Assembly (NCBI RefSeq): GCF_905475465.1
Contig: NC_062246.1
Span: forward strand, 6,536,001-6,600,000
Source of the DNA: Pieris napi
Lineage: Eukaryota; Arthropoda; Insecta; Lepidoptera; Pieridae
DNA: 64,000 bases
Direction of reading: 5' to 3'
The translations under genes and the position numbers were made by a program. The notes beneath the pieces are model-generated. The model worked only from the letters and a program-made list of their open reading frames with translations. It ran no database searches and was not told the origin of the DNA. Shown piece after piece: positions 40,001 to 55,000 of the stretch; positions within the stretch are counted from its first letter, which is position 1, and each line of letters begins with the position of its first letter.

Positions 40001-43000
40001 CGTATTTCATAGTGTCCACAGAGCGCTATCTGATGATTGGTTTTTGGCAATTAACAGTATTGCTCACGTCGCAATCGGGTTCATTCACCGTGTGAAATAT
40101 GTATGGGATCTGCATTTCCCTCTTTGTTGCATACTGCATTCATATAGAAATGTATGCAAATTTCAAAGGTTTCAAATGTCTAACGTAGCAGGTTTAAACG
40201 TTATATTACATGGCAACATTGTTGTACCAAACTGAAGTTGTGTTATTTTGAACGGTGACACTGTTCACGTTTTATTATATTAAGTACGCGGTTTTAATAT
40301 TACTAAGAATATTTTTCTTTAATAACATTACAAAAATAAATTGACTTTAAATATCACAAAACTATTCATATAAGATATAAAACCATTATTTTAAAAACCA
40401 AAATATCGGTATGTTATAACTAATAAGTTAGAACGTATTTTTAATTTATTAATTTTAACTTTATAGAACAAGGGACTTACCCGATGCTAAGTGATACCGC
40501 CCATGGACACTCTCAATGCCAGAGGGAACGCGAGTGCGTTGCTGGCCTTTTAGTTATGATGGTCATACGTCAATGAATTACGTAATTTATTTGTTAAACA
40601 ACTTTCTATATAAAAACTGTTCAACGCATCTAAGTACATGAAACCCCCGATAAGTTCATAGGGAAGTGTAAGAGCTTTTACCTTCCAATTGTTAATGTAT
40701 TGTTACTTTTATTTTACGATATTACAAGCAAAGAGAAGCAAAAATAACCAACTTGTATGTACACTAAAACCTCACGCCAAACTTTTAATCAAATCAAAAC
40801 TTACTTAGGGGTATTAAAAGGTTAAACCAATATCTGTTTCAAAAGACATAAACCCTTTGTCTTAGGTCGATATGGTGTCACTTGACATTTACAAAGGTTA
40901 CCTTTCCGTTCTTGCTTTCTTTGCTAACACTTTTACAAAAGGGGTGGTATTCTATTGTGGCCTTTGTATTTGTCAGGGAAATAAATGCGAATGATTTATA
41001 TACATTATTAATGTTAGTATTTTGTGTTATATAATATATTACAATAATATTAATGGCTGTGAATACTATGAATTTCGATTGTTAATATAAATTTAATAGT
41101 CTTATAAATCAAGGGAAACTGAAAAATATGAACACAGTTGAATGATTGGACTGTGAACTGTGCATTTAATATTATAGCTATATTTTCTATAATATAAATC
41201 ATTATCTAAACAGATTGATTATAAACAAATACCAGTTAGTACATTTAAATTAAATATACGTAATAACATTAAATAAAAAATGTTTCTTCTCAAAAACCGC
41301 CAACAACAACTGTTTTTACATTACAATAATATTACCTTTTTAATCGGAAGAAAATACGATAAACAAGATGTTTCTTCGTAGTTAGAAACAATTGTGGTAA
41401 TTGTAGAAACGCAATCGTAATGTGTTAGTGTGAACATATCAATAAATCGATGAAAACATTAAACAATGCTTGAGAAATCAGCAGGATTTATGTGCGCGCG
41501 CTGACAATAAGACCTACATCATAACGTGTGAAGGAGCGAAGTTGCGTGAAAATAACAACGATTAATAAATGGCAGATAACTCTTGTTTTATTGATTTATG
41601 ACGCCATATCAAGCGAAATCAATTAAATGTTTTATTTATTTCTTTAAGTCACGCAGTGATCAGATTTTGGTAACGCGAACAATGTACATTAAAAATTTAT
41701 ACAAGAATTAGGTCAGCTACTAAAGTACAGAGGCTGGTATTAGTAGAATAGAATATTGTGCTCCTACGTTATCAAGTAATTTGTAAGAAAAAGTGCAAAA
41801 CATAATTCGAACATAAATCGCGTATAAATGTATTTAAGAGGTCCAATAAAATTAACCTTTATTAACAGATTTAAGTTATGGTATTGCCTTAATAGTGTTA
41901 ATGTAAAAACATAAGAGAATCCCCTACGGTAATTAACATTGCTGCAAAAACTTCGGAACTACTAAATTACTTATTGAATAACACAATATACACCGGATAT
42001 AAATGATATTGCAAACAATAGGTGTGTAATATGATCTATAGTTAATTATTGTGGCGAATATGGAGTCTTATCGAGGGTAATGTTACGTATTTATGATGCT
42101 TTACGATACTTTTGGTTATGTATAGCAATGAAATTAAGGTTTATTCTTTAGGGTGATTCTTAGAATATATAGTCTGGGCTTAAATGGAATTGAATATATC
42201 GTATTAATTGACGGCTCATTGGTCTAGTGGCTAGTACCCCTGACTGCGAATCCATGGGTCCCGGGTTCGATCCCCGGCTGAGACAAACATCGATGTGATG
42301 AGCATTTGGTGTTGTGCTTAGGTCTTGGGTGTTAAAATATGTATTTATATGTCTATCTATCTTTAATATGTATGTATATCCGTTGCCTCGAACCCATAAC
42401 ACAGGCTTCACCAGCTTAGCATGGGACTAGGTCAATTGGTGTGTAGTGTCAAAAAAAAATGTACTTACCTCTCATTTTCTGCTCATCCACTAATTGTCTC
42501 TCTAAATTATCTTTCACCTCCCGCTCCCTCAAAACGTCCATCTTCAATTCAGCTGAAACAAAAGAGTTGAGTGTTAATTAAAGCCGTTCCGTAACCACTG
42601 GGGCATTGGGATAAATAAACTTCTTCGTCTATTTCATTGGTTATTTTTAAACAAAGTAGATTAGTAGCCTTCGGTATTTATTATGAAAAAGTTCTTGTTA
42701 CTGGAACAATACGTGTTTTTTTTATAGTTCAAGGGGCAAACGGGCTGGAGGCTCACCTGATGATGAGTGATACCGCCGCCCATGGACACTCTCCATGCCA
42801 AAATTTTAAGAATTTCAAGAATCAGTACGCTCTTTTCTTGAAGGACCCTAAGTCGAATTGGTTTGGAAATACTTCAGTGGGCAGCTGGTTCCACATAGTG
42901 GTGATGCGCGGTAACAACAGCCTTAAAAAACGCTCAGTTGAGGAACGACGGAAGTCATTTCTTCCCTAATTATATAACTGTACCATGCTTTTAGCTCCGA

Positions 43001-46000
43001 CAATGTTTGCAGTAGCGCCTATACCTGATAAATTTACATTTTCTGTCAATAATTTTTAAATAAATAGATTATGATTAGATACAATTAAATCCGATTGCAA
43101 TCCTATTATTTCTATTAAATTCAGAATAAACAACATTTAAACTTATAAATGTTTCTCGGTACACAAAAGGCTTTGTATAAATTTAACAGTGAGTTAAACC
43201 GGCAACAAGGCCGTTAGCGAGGGGCCGATTAGGAACATAAACAGAGATTAACTCATTCGGAATCCCGGTACTATTGTTAAGGAGAATCGAGAGATTTGCA
43301 TAACTTTCAATTAACCTAACCTGCCGGAAGTGATTGGGGAGCCTCGAGACGTTACTGAGTTTGTGGTAGACATGTGAAGTTCCACAGATTATAAAAGTAC
43401 TACGTTAACATATTATACGGCCTTTTTCGGCATTTAATACAATAAAAGTGTATTAGTTTGTTGTTCTGTTTCAATTGAAAAGTGATTCGAGAGTCATAAG
43501 AACAAATTCAAAATCAATTATTCGTTTAGGTAACACAATGTACACTTATGAACTTCTATAACGAAATACACATTAAATTATAATAATAAACGGACAAGAA
43601 GAATGAGAAGAACTCTCCGCCACTCTTTTTAATCGCCAAGGTTTTTATTTTGTCACATTACACCATTACACCATGTTCAGTCCAAAGCAGTCAATAGCTA
43701 ATAGCACCTTATATCACCTTAATGAAGGGCATTAGTTTCATGCGAAAATATTGTAATTTAAAGATTCCTACTAAAATACCCGTAGGATAAAATTGTTAAA
43801 AACAAACACATCAGACACACACTCGAAATCTTTCTTTTGGATTTAATTAGTTTGTTTGTGTATTATCAATATCTTCTGAAATGATTTTAAAGGTTTTAAG
43901 TTAAATAAAATAAAATTACAGTCTATGTGTAACAAATAAAAAAATAATTTTGAAAGAAGAATTTAATAAAAACCAAAATAAAAAAGAACAAATGTTCTAG
44001 CTTTAAAGTTCTTGAGCAATCGAGAATAATTTTAGTACGTACACAAATAACTTGTCTACCTTGCATACAGTTTCACTAAAGTTTGCGAGTTGGCATCTAT
44101 AATTACGGTCTGGGAGTATTGATTGTACTATCGAGTGTCGGTTGAAATAATTACAATGTTATCGAAAACACAATGAACACGATTATTGTGGAGTCAAATT
44201 GTCAAATGATTTATTATGATCTAAGTCATAAACATAATAACGAATAGTACTAATTACGGACGGTTTCAATAAAAATATAACATCATTAGTAGCGCATTAT
44301 TAGCGCTACAACCTTTTAGATTTCCGTATTTGTTTCGTTCATTTGTTTTTTTTCTAATAGGGTGTCTGACACACGCCGTCAACTTTTTGGGTCTAAAGAA
44401 TGTCGGTTTCTTCACGTTTTGCTTTACTGTACAAGCGAGTTAAACACGTACATAGATTGAAACTCAATTCGTGCACAGCCGGGGATCGAACCTAGGTGAA
44501 CCTAGGAACGAAGGTGCTCTGCACTCACTATGCCAATATCACAAAGATTTTGTTTTACTAGTTGCTTGACCACTACACTATACTCCACGCGCCATTACAT
44601 TGAAGTAATTAATCGTAAAGATAAAACCGTTTAGCTTTCTATCAGCAGCACTAGGGATGTCGAAATAGACGTACATATTAAAGTTAGATAAAACTTGTAG
44701 AAATAGAGAGAAGAAAAGAGAAATTAATTATAAGAAATTTTATTATACTTGACTAGACCAGGTTATAGATTACTATTAAAATTCTTCATGCGATAATGAG
44801 GGCAAAATGTATAAAGATTTAACAATGTAAAGAAGACTGGACCATATCGTTGTTCATCTCCAAGATAATACAGATACAAGCTAACTTGCTTTTATTATGC
44901 CATGTGATAAGCCTTGAGAATAAGGCTTGCACGGGCTATCTACACTTTGGATCTTGTAAATTGAAATGTTGGCTTGTTATTGTTTGTTTTTCATATATCA
45001 CTTAAATAACTCACTAATAATCCTTATAAGAAAATATTATTTTTAAAGGAATAAGATGATATCATATTTTTGTATAATATTATTCAATTAATTTCTACGG
45101 ACACAAGTGCATAGATAATTCAAGCTGAAGTACATAAATTTGCCGAAAAGTAATGCAATAATAGTAAGGATCATTCAAATGCGAAATATTAATTTATTAC
45201 ATAGAAAAGGACGGCAACTGGCAGCCATATCGCTTTCGAGTGATCTCTTCCAGGCAACCAATGTGAGAAAAGAAAAAAAATACGTGAGGCAAGCGCAAGA
45301 ACTGCAAAAATACATAACACAAGTTATTTAGACAGAACAAATGGAACTAAACAAAGTAATTAAATCATATGTAACCAGAGAACAGACAAAATTAAAAAAA
45401 ATAATTTAAATTTAAATTGCTAACTGTTTTAGTAATTCTCATCACATCTCTTTACGTTTTATAATAGATACGGAGTGTGACACAAGCGTTATACTCATAA
45501 CACTTGTCATTGTAAAAAAATTTTTAGGCGTCGAACTTTGGACCTCTAACCATCAAACGCATTCCCATATGCTGAGACAACTTTTGGCCGTGTAAATAAA
45601 TTTCGTTAGAATTGAAAAATCCAACATGAGCCCTTATAGATAAAGGTAAAAATATAAACGGCAATTTGCAAGATTGCACTAATTTCAAGAAAGCGCTCTG
45701 ATCGAGATTAATTTCAAATCAATCGATGTATGCTATAATTTAAAAGGCTTTTAGTTAAGAAAGGTTTCGCACATGAGACTTAAATTACCAAGGGACGCCC
45801 ATTAAGACCCGGTATGCGGCATATCTCCACATCTCGCGAGTTGCGTCGCAACAAAAGATGCTCCTGGTGGTCTTTGAGTATTAAGTGGCGATCTATCTCT
45901 TTACTGTTTGATCTGTTCGAAATCTAATCCGGGTTTTAAGGCCAAAAGGCCGTCTGATTGAACAAATTTGAACAAATCTTTCATTATTTCAGTACTGCTG

Positions 46001-49000
46001 AGCTGCTAGCCTCACGGCATTGTACTCAAATCTATTGACGTCGACCCCGCGGTGTACTAAACCATATTTTCTAAAAGTGCCGCTTATGGAAAAATCATGC
46101 TCGTACGGCGAAGGCAAACGTAAGGTTCTTCTTCTTATAGTGCCATCTCTCTTCGAAGGTTGGCGATCATCATAGCTACTTTAATTTTGGATGCTGCGCT
46201 TCTTAACAATGACTTAGTGCTTTGACCAAACCATTGTCTAAGATTCTTCAACCAAAGGCAAAGAAGTACATATAAGTAGCATTAAAATAAATAAATATAT
46301 TTTTACATTTAAACAGCAAGGTGCCTTTATAGCACTGAAGAGTATATAGACCATAAGTTAAGACAACCATTACATATAACTTGACTGTTCTTATTATTAT
46401 GGCATTATGATAATTAATATGATATTTGCAAGCCTATTATTATTGTGCGGGTATTTTATAATAAATCAGTCTGAATGTACCAACGTTCCTTGTAAATAAA
46501 GTATTTATTTATTTTTAGTTAGTAACATTAGTTCGCGTTTACTGAACAGGACTTCATCAATTCATCAAACCTACAATTTAGTTTACATATAAACGCGTCC
46601 GTTTATGCATAAAAAAGTTGTTACCGAACTGAAATTACTCACAAATTTATCACCGCATTAAATGATTGTTATCAAGCATTAAATTCGATTATAACTAAAT
46701 CGATGTATCGAATTAAATTTGAAGAATATTACTTTATAAATAAAATAACAATAAAAGTGATGCGCCGTTCAGGGAATGTGTAATTATGGACAATTATTAT
46801 GATACCGCTCAATGGTCGATAGATGATTGAAAGGATCGAAACCCATAAACAAAAGAATCGATTTTGGTTACGCAATTTAGTGATGGCCTCGAATAATTAA
46901 CTGATATCGCTTCTCGAACCGATGATCGGGACTTTAGGAAAAAATTGTAAGCTTTTTGTTTTTAGGAGTCACTTTAAAGCGTTTTTCAATATTGACTTAA
47001 CTAAATTGTTTAAATTTTTGTTTGTACCTATCATAGAGCTTTCATATTTTTTGTGATTTAAACATCATAACCCGTAACTACTGAATAAAAATACATTTTT
47101 TATAACGATTTTATTACATACAAATTTTGACCGTGGTATTTCAGGCACACGGTACTGACCATCAATTGAATTGATCTACTAATTTATATTACGAGGAAAC
47201 AAACATATGTATAAAAAAGTTTATGTCAAAATTTTATACATATACATATACGTTTTAAGAAACCTTTCACAGATATTACGAATTTCACTATGTTGAAAAT
47301 GTAAAGATTTAAAAATAAAAATGAAAAAACTCAGCTAAAACAAAGTTAGGATGAGCTCTCGACTGTTAAAGTCATTCTATTTGTTATTTTTGGAAGGAAT
47401 ACGATTTGACTCCCTGAGGGTCGCGAGAAAATTTTATTTCTCTTCAATTTCACGCACTCAATAAAAGCAACAATATTTAAATTTATCCGTCACACCCTAC
47501 ATCTCTTGTTCGGGTGCACTTTTTATATTATTCAGAGACTATATTTCATTTAAAAGACATTGTTTGCATAGGTACGAAGGTAATATACGTTATTTCATAT
47601 ATTTAATATATAAATTTAGTATTGATCATAGATACGGATGTGCTAATTACAAAAACAACTGATGAAAGTACATCTGTAAAGGAATGTTCTTAACGTCACT
47701 ACGATTGGATCAACGCGGAGCAAACGAAGTGATATAAAAAGGTAATAAATTGAGTGTTTATTTTTAGCAGCAAAGCTTATTATGTAGTGTATAAGTTTGT
47801 ATCTATAATCTAAAAGACCTATAAAAGCTACAGCTTATTAGGGGTCTAGGCCTCAGATTTCTGTATGACACACGCCGTCGACGAGTCCAAGGAATGCTGG
47901 TTTCCTTACGGTTTTCCTTAACAGTACGAGCGATTACGCACAGAAAGTCCATTGGAGCACAGCCGGGGATCGATCCTACGACCTCAGGCACGAGAGTTAC
48001 GTACTGAAGCTGCTAGGCCAACACTACCGCTTTTTTACTAATAAAGGATTTATTGTATAGCCTGTTCGTATATTTATTATCGCATTTATTACTTTGACAT
48101 ACATACTAATAATGGCGGCATACGATATTTCTTTGAGTAGCAATGTTAAGGAATAAATTAATTTAAGGCAATAACTGTAGCCAAGACATTTTACATTAAA
48201 AAGCTATAAACAATAACAATCCCCCAGATATGCACATTGAACATAAGTCACTGGCGAATTAAGACATATTTTCCCGCCTGTAAGTTGAGCAGTTAAAATT
48301 ACAATTAAAGTCTGCCTAAAATTTACGACTCAAAACTGACAAAATAATTTAAGCGCGTTAAGGTGAATGCGACCATTTGAAATTGAAAACAATAGTATCC
48401 CCTCGGTTTCTGTTGAGACGTTTAAAATGCGGATAAGGAAGTTATGGGCGATGTGAATTTAATTAGTAAAAATATTATATTGTATAACTTATAGTTTCCT
48501 TTAAAGTTTGGCTTGAACAAATAAAAATATCCAAGAGGTTTTTGTGACTTATAATATGGCGTATTGTGTTCGATTGGTGATTTATATATTTCGTGTTCGA
48601 AGGTACTTTATAATAAATGAATTACTGTTTAGTAAAACACATAACGACTTGTATTAACATACATAAGAACACAATTTTAACACAGTTTTATGGCTTTCAA
48701 TAATAATAGAACTTCAATAATACAGTGAATGTTTTTTAATTTTCATCTCGCAATTATTCAAAATTTACTGGTAAAAATACTTTAATATTTTTTATACATA
48801 ATTTATTCCTGTATTAGATTGACGACAAGCGACAAAATTCACAATATCTACAATAAAATAAACATAATTGTATATTGTAAATCCATCAAGTTAATTCACG
48901 TGCTTGTGAGGGAAATTCAAAGTAACGATAATGGCTGTCATGGCACGGAAAAACGAATTTTCTTCCCTTTGCTTTTAAATTTACAAACTGGCAATTTTAT

Positions 49001-52000
49001 TTTATTGTTATTAGATTTTTCCGGCTTATGTCACATGATGTCACTGCGGAGGATTATTCCCGCAGTCTCTACGCTAATAATCATAAGAATTGCTCCACTT
49101 TATTATGTGTGAAATTTAGAACGTTCTTCGCATACATTGTATGGAGATTTCATCTCTCTGTGGAAAGTGGTTGTAAGGTAAAAATATGTTGTTTATTATC
49201 TACGCTACAATTTGCGTTATCTGTATAATGTCGATGCCTATATAGAATATATTAACACTGTTTAATTTATATGCATGTCATTGTTTATGTGCAGATCCTG
49301 ATAAATATATAGAATAGACATATAACAATAGTATATTACGCCTAGACACTATTTTATCACAAGTAGAAGAAAGTCTTCAAACTTTTTAAAATTATTCGTA
49401 AAAGATAAATACAATCTTTACGGCCATACTTTAAGAACAAATAATGAAGATGTCGCCAAGAATTCGAATATAAAAATAAACGCGAGCGCGCAACGAAATA
49501 ACTCTATGTTATCGACGCACGCGCACCCAATCTGCGATCGAAACACAGTGGATAAGATTATCCGGTAGCCGTGTATTATTTTAATGAGACTACACGACTC
49601 CTTCAGATTCGATACGATACGAAAAAGCATAGCTACAAAAGAGATATCAAAGCCTGCAATGCGAGCCATTTAGCTGTTTAAATCTAAGCCTAATATATCC
49701 AAGACCATAGATTACAAATAATCCATAGACTACAACCCTGCATGGGTATTGACCACAGACTGCATCCTTTTAGTAGGTGAGCCTTCTATATCTGACATAT
49801 GTCGTATTTTTTTGGGTTTCAAAGCTTTTCTTATGATGTATCCCTTCAGCGTATTCATTGGTAGATAGTAGTGCTTTGAACGAACTAGACCAACAACTCC
49901 AGTACCATAGATAATACAAAAATATCAACAGACCCGCATTCAAATAAGATCTGTGTCGTTTCATTTTTCCCCTCGGATATTGGTATTAAAAATGTAAAAG
50001 AGATTTATGTGAATGCTTCTAAGCTTTCATTAGTTGTTCCTTGTGTTATATTCTGCGGTTCTGGTATTTTTTTCTCTTATTAGCTTAAAATTTAACTGCA
50101 TATAAAACAGATTTATATTCCCACGGTGGTCCAGCTGCATGCTATGACTTATATTACGATTTTTCCCTCTGTATTGAAATTAGGAATACGGTTTAATGAA
50201 AAATAATGGGAGGTGGTGTTTTAATGGTTATATCTTGTATTTGAACAAGAGAATCTTTAAGGGGGGTTTGAAATATAGACGGTAATTTTTAGGATAGAAA
50301 GTATTTGGAATAACGGTTTTTTTATTGTACTTAGATATTATTGGTGATTAATAAATGGTCGCCATCTATGGACAGCTATAATCTTATTTAACTCGCGGGT
50401 TTGTTATCGGTCTTTTAAAATAAGGTTCAATCGTATATAAACTTAGTCTGAAACATAGAAGGTTAACCACTGAACCACTACGGACAAAATTCGGTACGAA
50501 AGTGATCACTTACAAAAAACAAGCACATATAAAGGCGCGGGTTATATTTATTATATAATTTCATAATATAATAAACACATGTAACAAGCATATCACTGGG
50601 GATAGTAATTCCGTATGTAAATTACAAGGGTCTTGTTTCACCCCAAAGAGACGTATAAAACCATACTAAAAGACCTCTTCCGGAATACAAGTATTTTGCA
50701 TTCATAGGCCTGGTTAAGTTTGCCTTGAAATAACTCCTTAACCGAGGTTTATGTCGCTTAAATATTAACGATGATCAAATCCATGGAAATATTCGTGATA
50801 AGTACAAGGAGATACAATAAACTGGGAGTACAATATTATATCGTCAAGTAAAACGCAGGCCACAAGAAGTTATTCTCTAGTTTAAAAAAAGCTGTCATAT
50901 TAGAACTTTTAGGGGCCCATAGACCTGGCAAATCTAGAATGGATCAACGAGGAAGTGCTGCTAGCGAAAAAGGTACACACAGGGCCAATTTTTTTTAAAC
51001 GTAGTGTTAATATTCTAATTTATAGTTTTAAACCCTATATTTAAATATTTCATGGCGTCTGGTAGGCAATACCGGTAACCCCAGAGCTGGTGCTTTCCTC
51101 TCTTAACGAATAAGTATCACAATACACCGTGGAAATCCTGCCAGCATTAAATACACATGGTCCTTTTAAAAATTAATTTTAGTTTTCTATATTTTTATTA
51201 CTGTGTAGGTTGGGAATATCGTTTTATTATTAAAAATTGATTACTTTTTTCTAATCTTATTCCTTCAATAATTGTTAGTAAGTATATGTATATTTCAATT
51301 ATTTTATAAATCTCAGTCGCTATTCAATAAAGACATTTCACCTTACGAGTAATTCGGCGTACGTCACATTGAATTATTTCGACTAAGTAATTCCGAGCGG
51401 TTAATTATTGTGCACAAACTGGGAGGAGAGTTGAGAATGTAATTATTATTAAACTTTACGATTGTCTCACTTTACCCCTTTGTTATAATCGGAATTTGAT
51501 AACGACGTAACTCGCGATGACGCAATGAATATGTAGCCTTGATACCGCACAGGAGAGTGCAAAATCAAAATTTCGGTGTTTCGCACATCTGACACTTCTC
51601 TTGGTGTTCACTCCGAGATCCTTAGGGAGTTTCTTAGGTTGTTGCTCACAGGATTCATATTTGAGCTACCTTAGAAAATTTATGTGTAACGAGAGATCTG
51701 AATACGTTGATCGCATTTCATAGAACATTTCAATAATTATTTTAGCATTGTTTATGAAATTAGACTCAAACTCAAAACCGATTATTTAAATAAGGGCTGT
51801 CGACATATACACGGTATGTCATGTTCGGTGTTCATACCGAGGCCACTAGATGGCGTGGCATGCGTGTGGTCGAGTCGCGTGCGCACTGTAACCGGAGCAA
51901 CACGCGCAAGTAATCCAATATGGCCGTCTGATGTCGCCTATCTACTTTGCAGGAATGGCATTTTAATATCCTTACGCTAATGGTGGTTAATGTCACTTAT

Positions 52001-55000
52001 TGTTTACGTATGAACAAGTGGTACGTAAACCACACATCAGTTATAGCCTATTGAAAAGACATGATGTCGTCTTGAATATTCATCACATTGTATTTATAGA
52101 ATACACCTTTTCAATAGAGCTATATTTCTGATAGCACGTAAAAGCAATAATTCATCTCGTCGACTTGAGGTAAACAAACAGAGATTGAATAAAGTGATTT
52201 TTGTGGAACACCTAAAGCACAATGGTGCGAAAGCTAGCGCGGCGCGGCAACAATGCATCGTTCGGTCTATCTGCGCACGGGCATCTTCAGTGAGCGCAGT
52301 GGCTCGTTAGTTCCCTGGAGGCGGTTGTTTGCATTGCTCGCCTAACTTACGATATAGCAAAGCATTACAATAGAACTATTCCTTTACTTACTTCGAAGCT
52401 ACGCATAATTTATGCAATAAAGATAGGAAGAGGAAGTCTTTAATCATATTAACTCATGAAGAGTCCGCAGTACCGTTGTATGTTAAATAAAAAGGGAATC
52501 GCAAATTGTCACTAATTTGATTTCACCACAACGTAATAGCGTCTGTCCCGTCAGTATTGTAAAAGCTTTCATATCAATTGAATCCATTAGCTGAGTACAC
52601 AAGTCCTGTCTGTTTATTTGCTCATCAGTTTTTATCATTGACCAGTTCGTGTTTGTTCGATCGGTCACTTCCATATTATTGATGGGTTGTTTCCCCCACA
52701 ACATTGCGATTCTCTAGAATCATAACAGTGCTGTATCATACATATTTATACAAACGCTATTATTAATCACGCGCAAATACTAAAGGTGAAAAGTCTAAAT
52801 CGGTTGAACTAAAATTAGCTTCTATTTGTATTTAATGCACTAAAAGGAAACTAACGTAGTAATATCGCGTCTGCCTACTACGAGCTACGCTAGCTATCTC
52901 TTGATATGGAAGTGGAATTCCCTTTATTACCGAACCCCATAAAATACTGCCGTATCTACTTGCGCATGTGCCATTTGTCCATTGAACAGCACTTAGCTTA
53001 ACAAAAACTGATAGTTGTAAAACAAAAGAGGTGTATAAAAGCGCGGTAACAAGACCAGAACGGTTCAGAAATAAACTAAGCGGTAAGAGTTAACAGGGAT
53101 AAAGGATTAAAGAGTAGCCGAAGCAGATTTATGTCGCGATGATTGCAATCGGAACGATTCTGCGTGTTACCTGTGTTTACTTTTTTCATGGAGGGGTGAA
53201 CATTTTAAGTCGAAGAAATGCATCGTATCGCACGAGATATCGATGCTTTAAGACCATTACCAATCAGACTTCAAGGTTGTTTAGTGGAATGCAGCTTAAG
53301 TTTATAAATGTAAGATAGTTGATCTTTTTCAAATATTCTAAAGTCTAGTCGAAATGGGCACAATTTACAGTTCATTGTGACTCTGTTGACACTTTCAAAT
53401 CGACAAGTTTTATCATAGAATGCCTTTCAAACAACCCTCCTCGTGGTTATCTGATAACGCAGTGAATGCGAGACACATTTGTCTGTGCGACACCCACTCT
53501 GCATGTCTAGTGTAAAAATTGCCAGCGAATGTGTCTAGATAGCGATCTCCTATTTGCTAGCAACAGGAGGGCGATGATATGATGTTTGTTCATACAAACG
53601 TAACCTATTCAGTTCGGCAGTTAGAAAAAAAGAGTTGACATCGTGCCAATGACCTTGCCATATGTCTGACTGACGTGAGCGCCAATAAAAATGCAAACCT
53701 TACTACACCTATCAATTCAGCTAAGCGAACCACAAGAGTGATTGCTGTAATTTCTATAAAAATCAACGGTAAGGAACAGCAGATACATGAATTTAAAAAA
53801 ATGTTTCATCAATGATTTTATTATCGTAATAACAAAATTACGGGTTTTGTCTAGACAGGCAATTTACAATCTTAAAGCAGTATGCTTAGGGAGTTATTCG
53901 TTTAGCACTCGCTAACATGTCAGGGGAGAAATGGAACCTTTTGTTGGCCTATAGCATTATTATTTCCCATTTTGTTTTGTTTATTAATACAATTGGCTCG
54001 CGGCGCAATATTGATATTCAAGTTTTGATGATGACTCCAGCCGCGAGTTTTCTCCTCTGTATTTTTATGAATTTTTGTTACAATTGTGTTTCGTTTTTCT
54101 TTGGGCGTGTTTGAATTCGTGCAGGTGTTATTTTAATATTGGGATATTATAAGCTGCGAGGTTTTAACAATGGTTTAGATTACAGGTAACAATCATAGCC
54201 GTTGTGTTGAGATAGTAATAGGCTCTCAACGAGGTTCAGTTTCGACAGGCATAGCGCACGAAGATATTTCTCGTGGGGAAAACGGAATGACGTGTATAAA
54301 TAACTCGCAGAAATATCAATTAAACAATTATGCTGTCCGAATGGAATCGTATGTAATGATAGTGGGCTGGGCTATAACTCAAACGCATCTGTTCTACGGC
54401 TATTTGCAAAAGGCACGAAGCTGTGCTGTGCTTATTTGAATTCATACTGTCTCCGTACTTTATATTGTTAGCTATCAAATATACTAAATAGACGACTCAT
54501 TGGTCCAGTGGTTAGTACCTATGACTGCGAAGCCATGGGTCCCGGATTCGATCCCCGGCTGAGACGAACATCAATGTGATGAGCATTTGGTGCTGTGCTT
54601 AGGTCTTGGGTGTTTAAATATGTATTTATATGTCTATCTATAATATGTATGTATATCCGTTGCCTAGTACCCATAACACAAGCTTCACCAGCTTAGCATG
54701 GGACTAGGTCAATCGGTGTGAATTGTCTTTTAAAAAAAATAAAAAAATACAAGGTAACCAATGTGTTCAGCGTAGGTAAACAGATAATATCAATGTATGT
54801 ATTTATAATATAAGATCTGACGACAGTCTATAAACAATATATGCAAAATATAGCTGTAGGCCTATGATTTTGTATCATTTATGATTTAACTGTTAATTTA
54901 TTCGAAAGTTGTTTCTTTGGTGTATTAATTAAAAATAATTTAAGAAAATACAACACTTATACCATTTTTTTCAGGAATTAATTAATACTGTACATACTCG

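Larger units (their letters stand above)
17495..42468 (-). other. dac: dac intron between coding exons 4 and 5 (24,974 bp)
   Basis: GT-AG boundaries fixed by the in-frame flanking exons. It is the largest intron in view and holds most of the mobile elements listed between 19.6 and 42.4 kb, plus GC-richer unassigned islands. Stretches such as 20300-22600, 27600-28260, 30600-32040, 34520-35800, 36080-37070, 38960-40470 and 40570-42200 are AT-rich with no supported gene. No further dac exon was found, but a small alternative exon could be missed by eye. Confidence 0.85.

Noticed and set aside
42637..42969. 110-codon plus-strand frame
   Set aside because: Coincides with a family E repeat; equivalent frames are broken in other copies.
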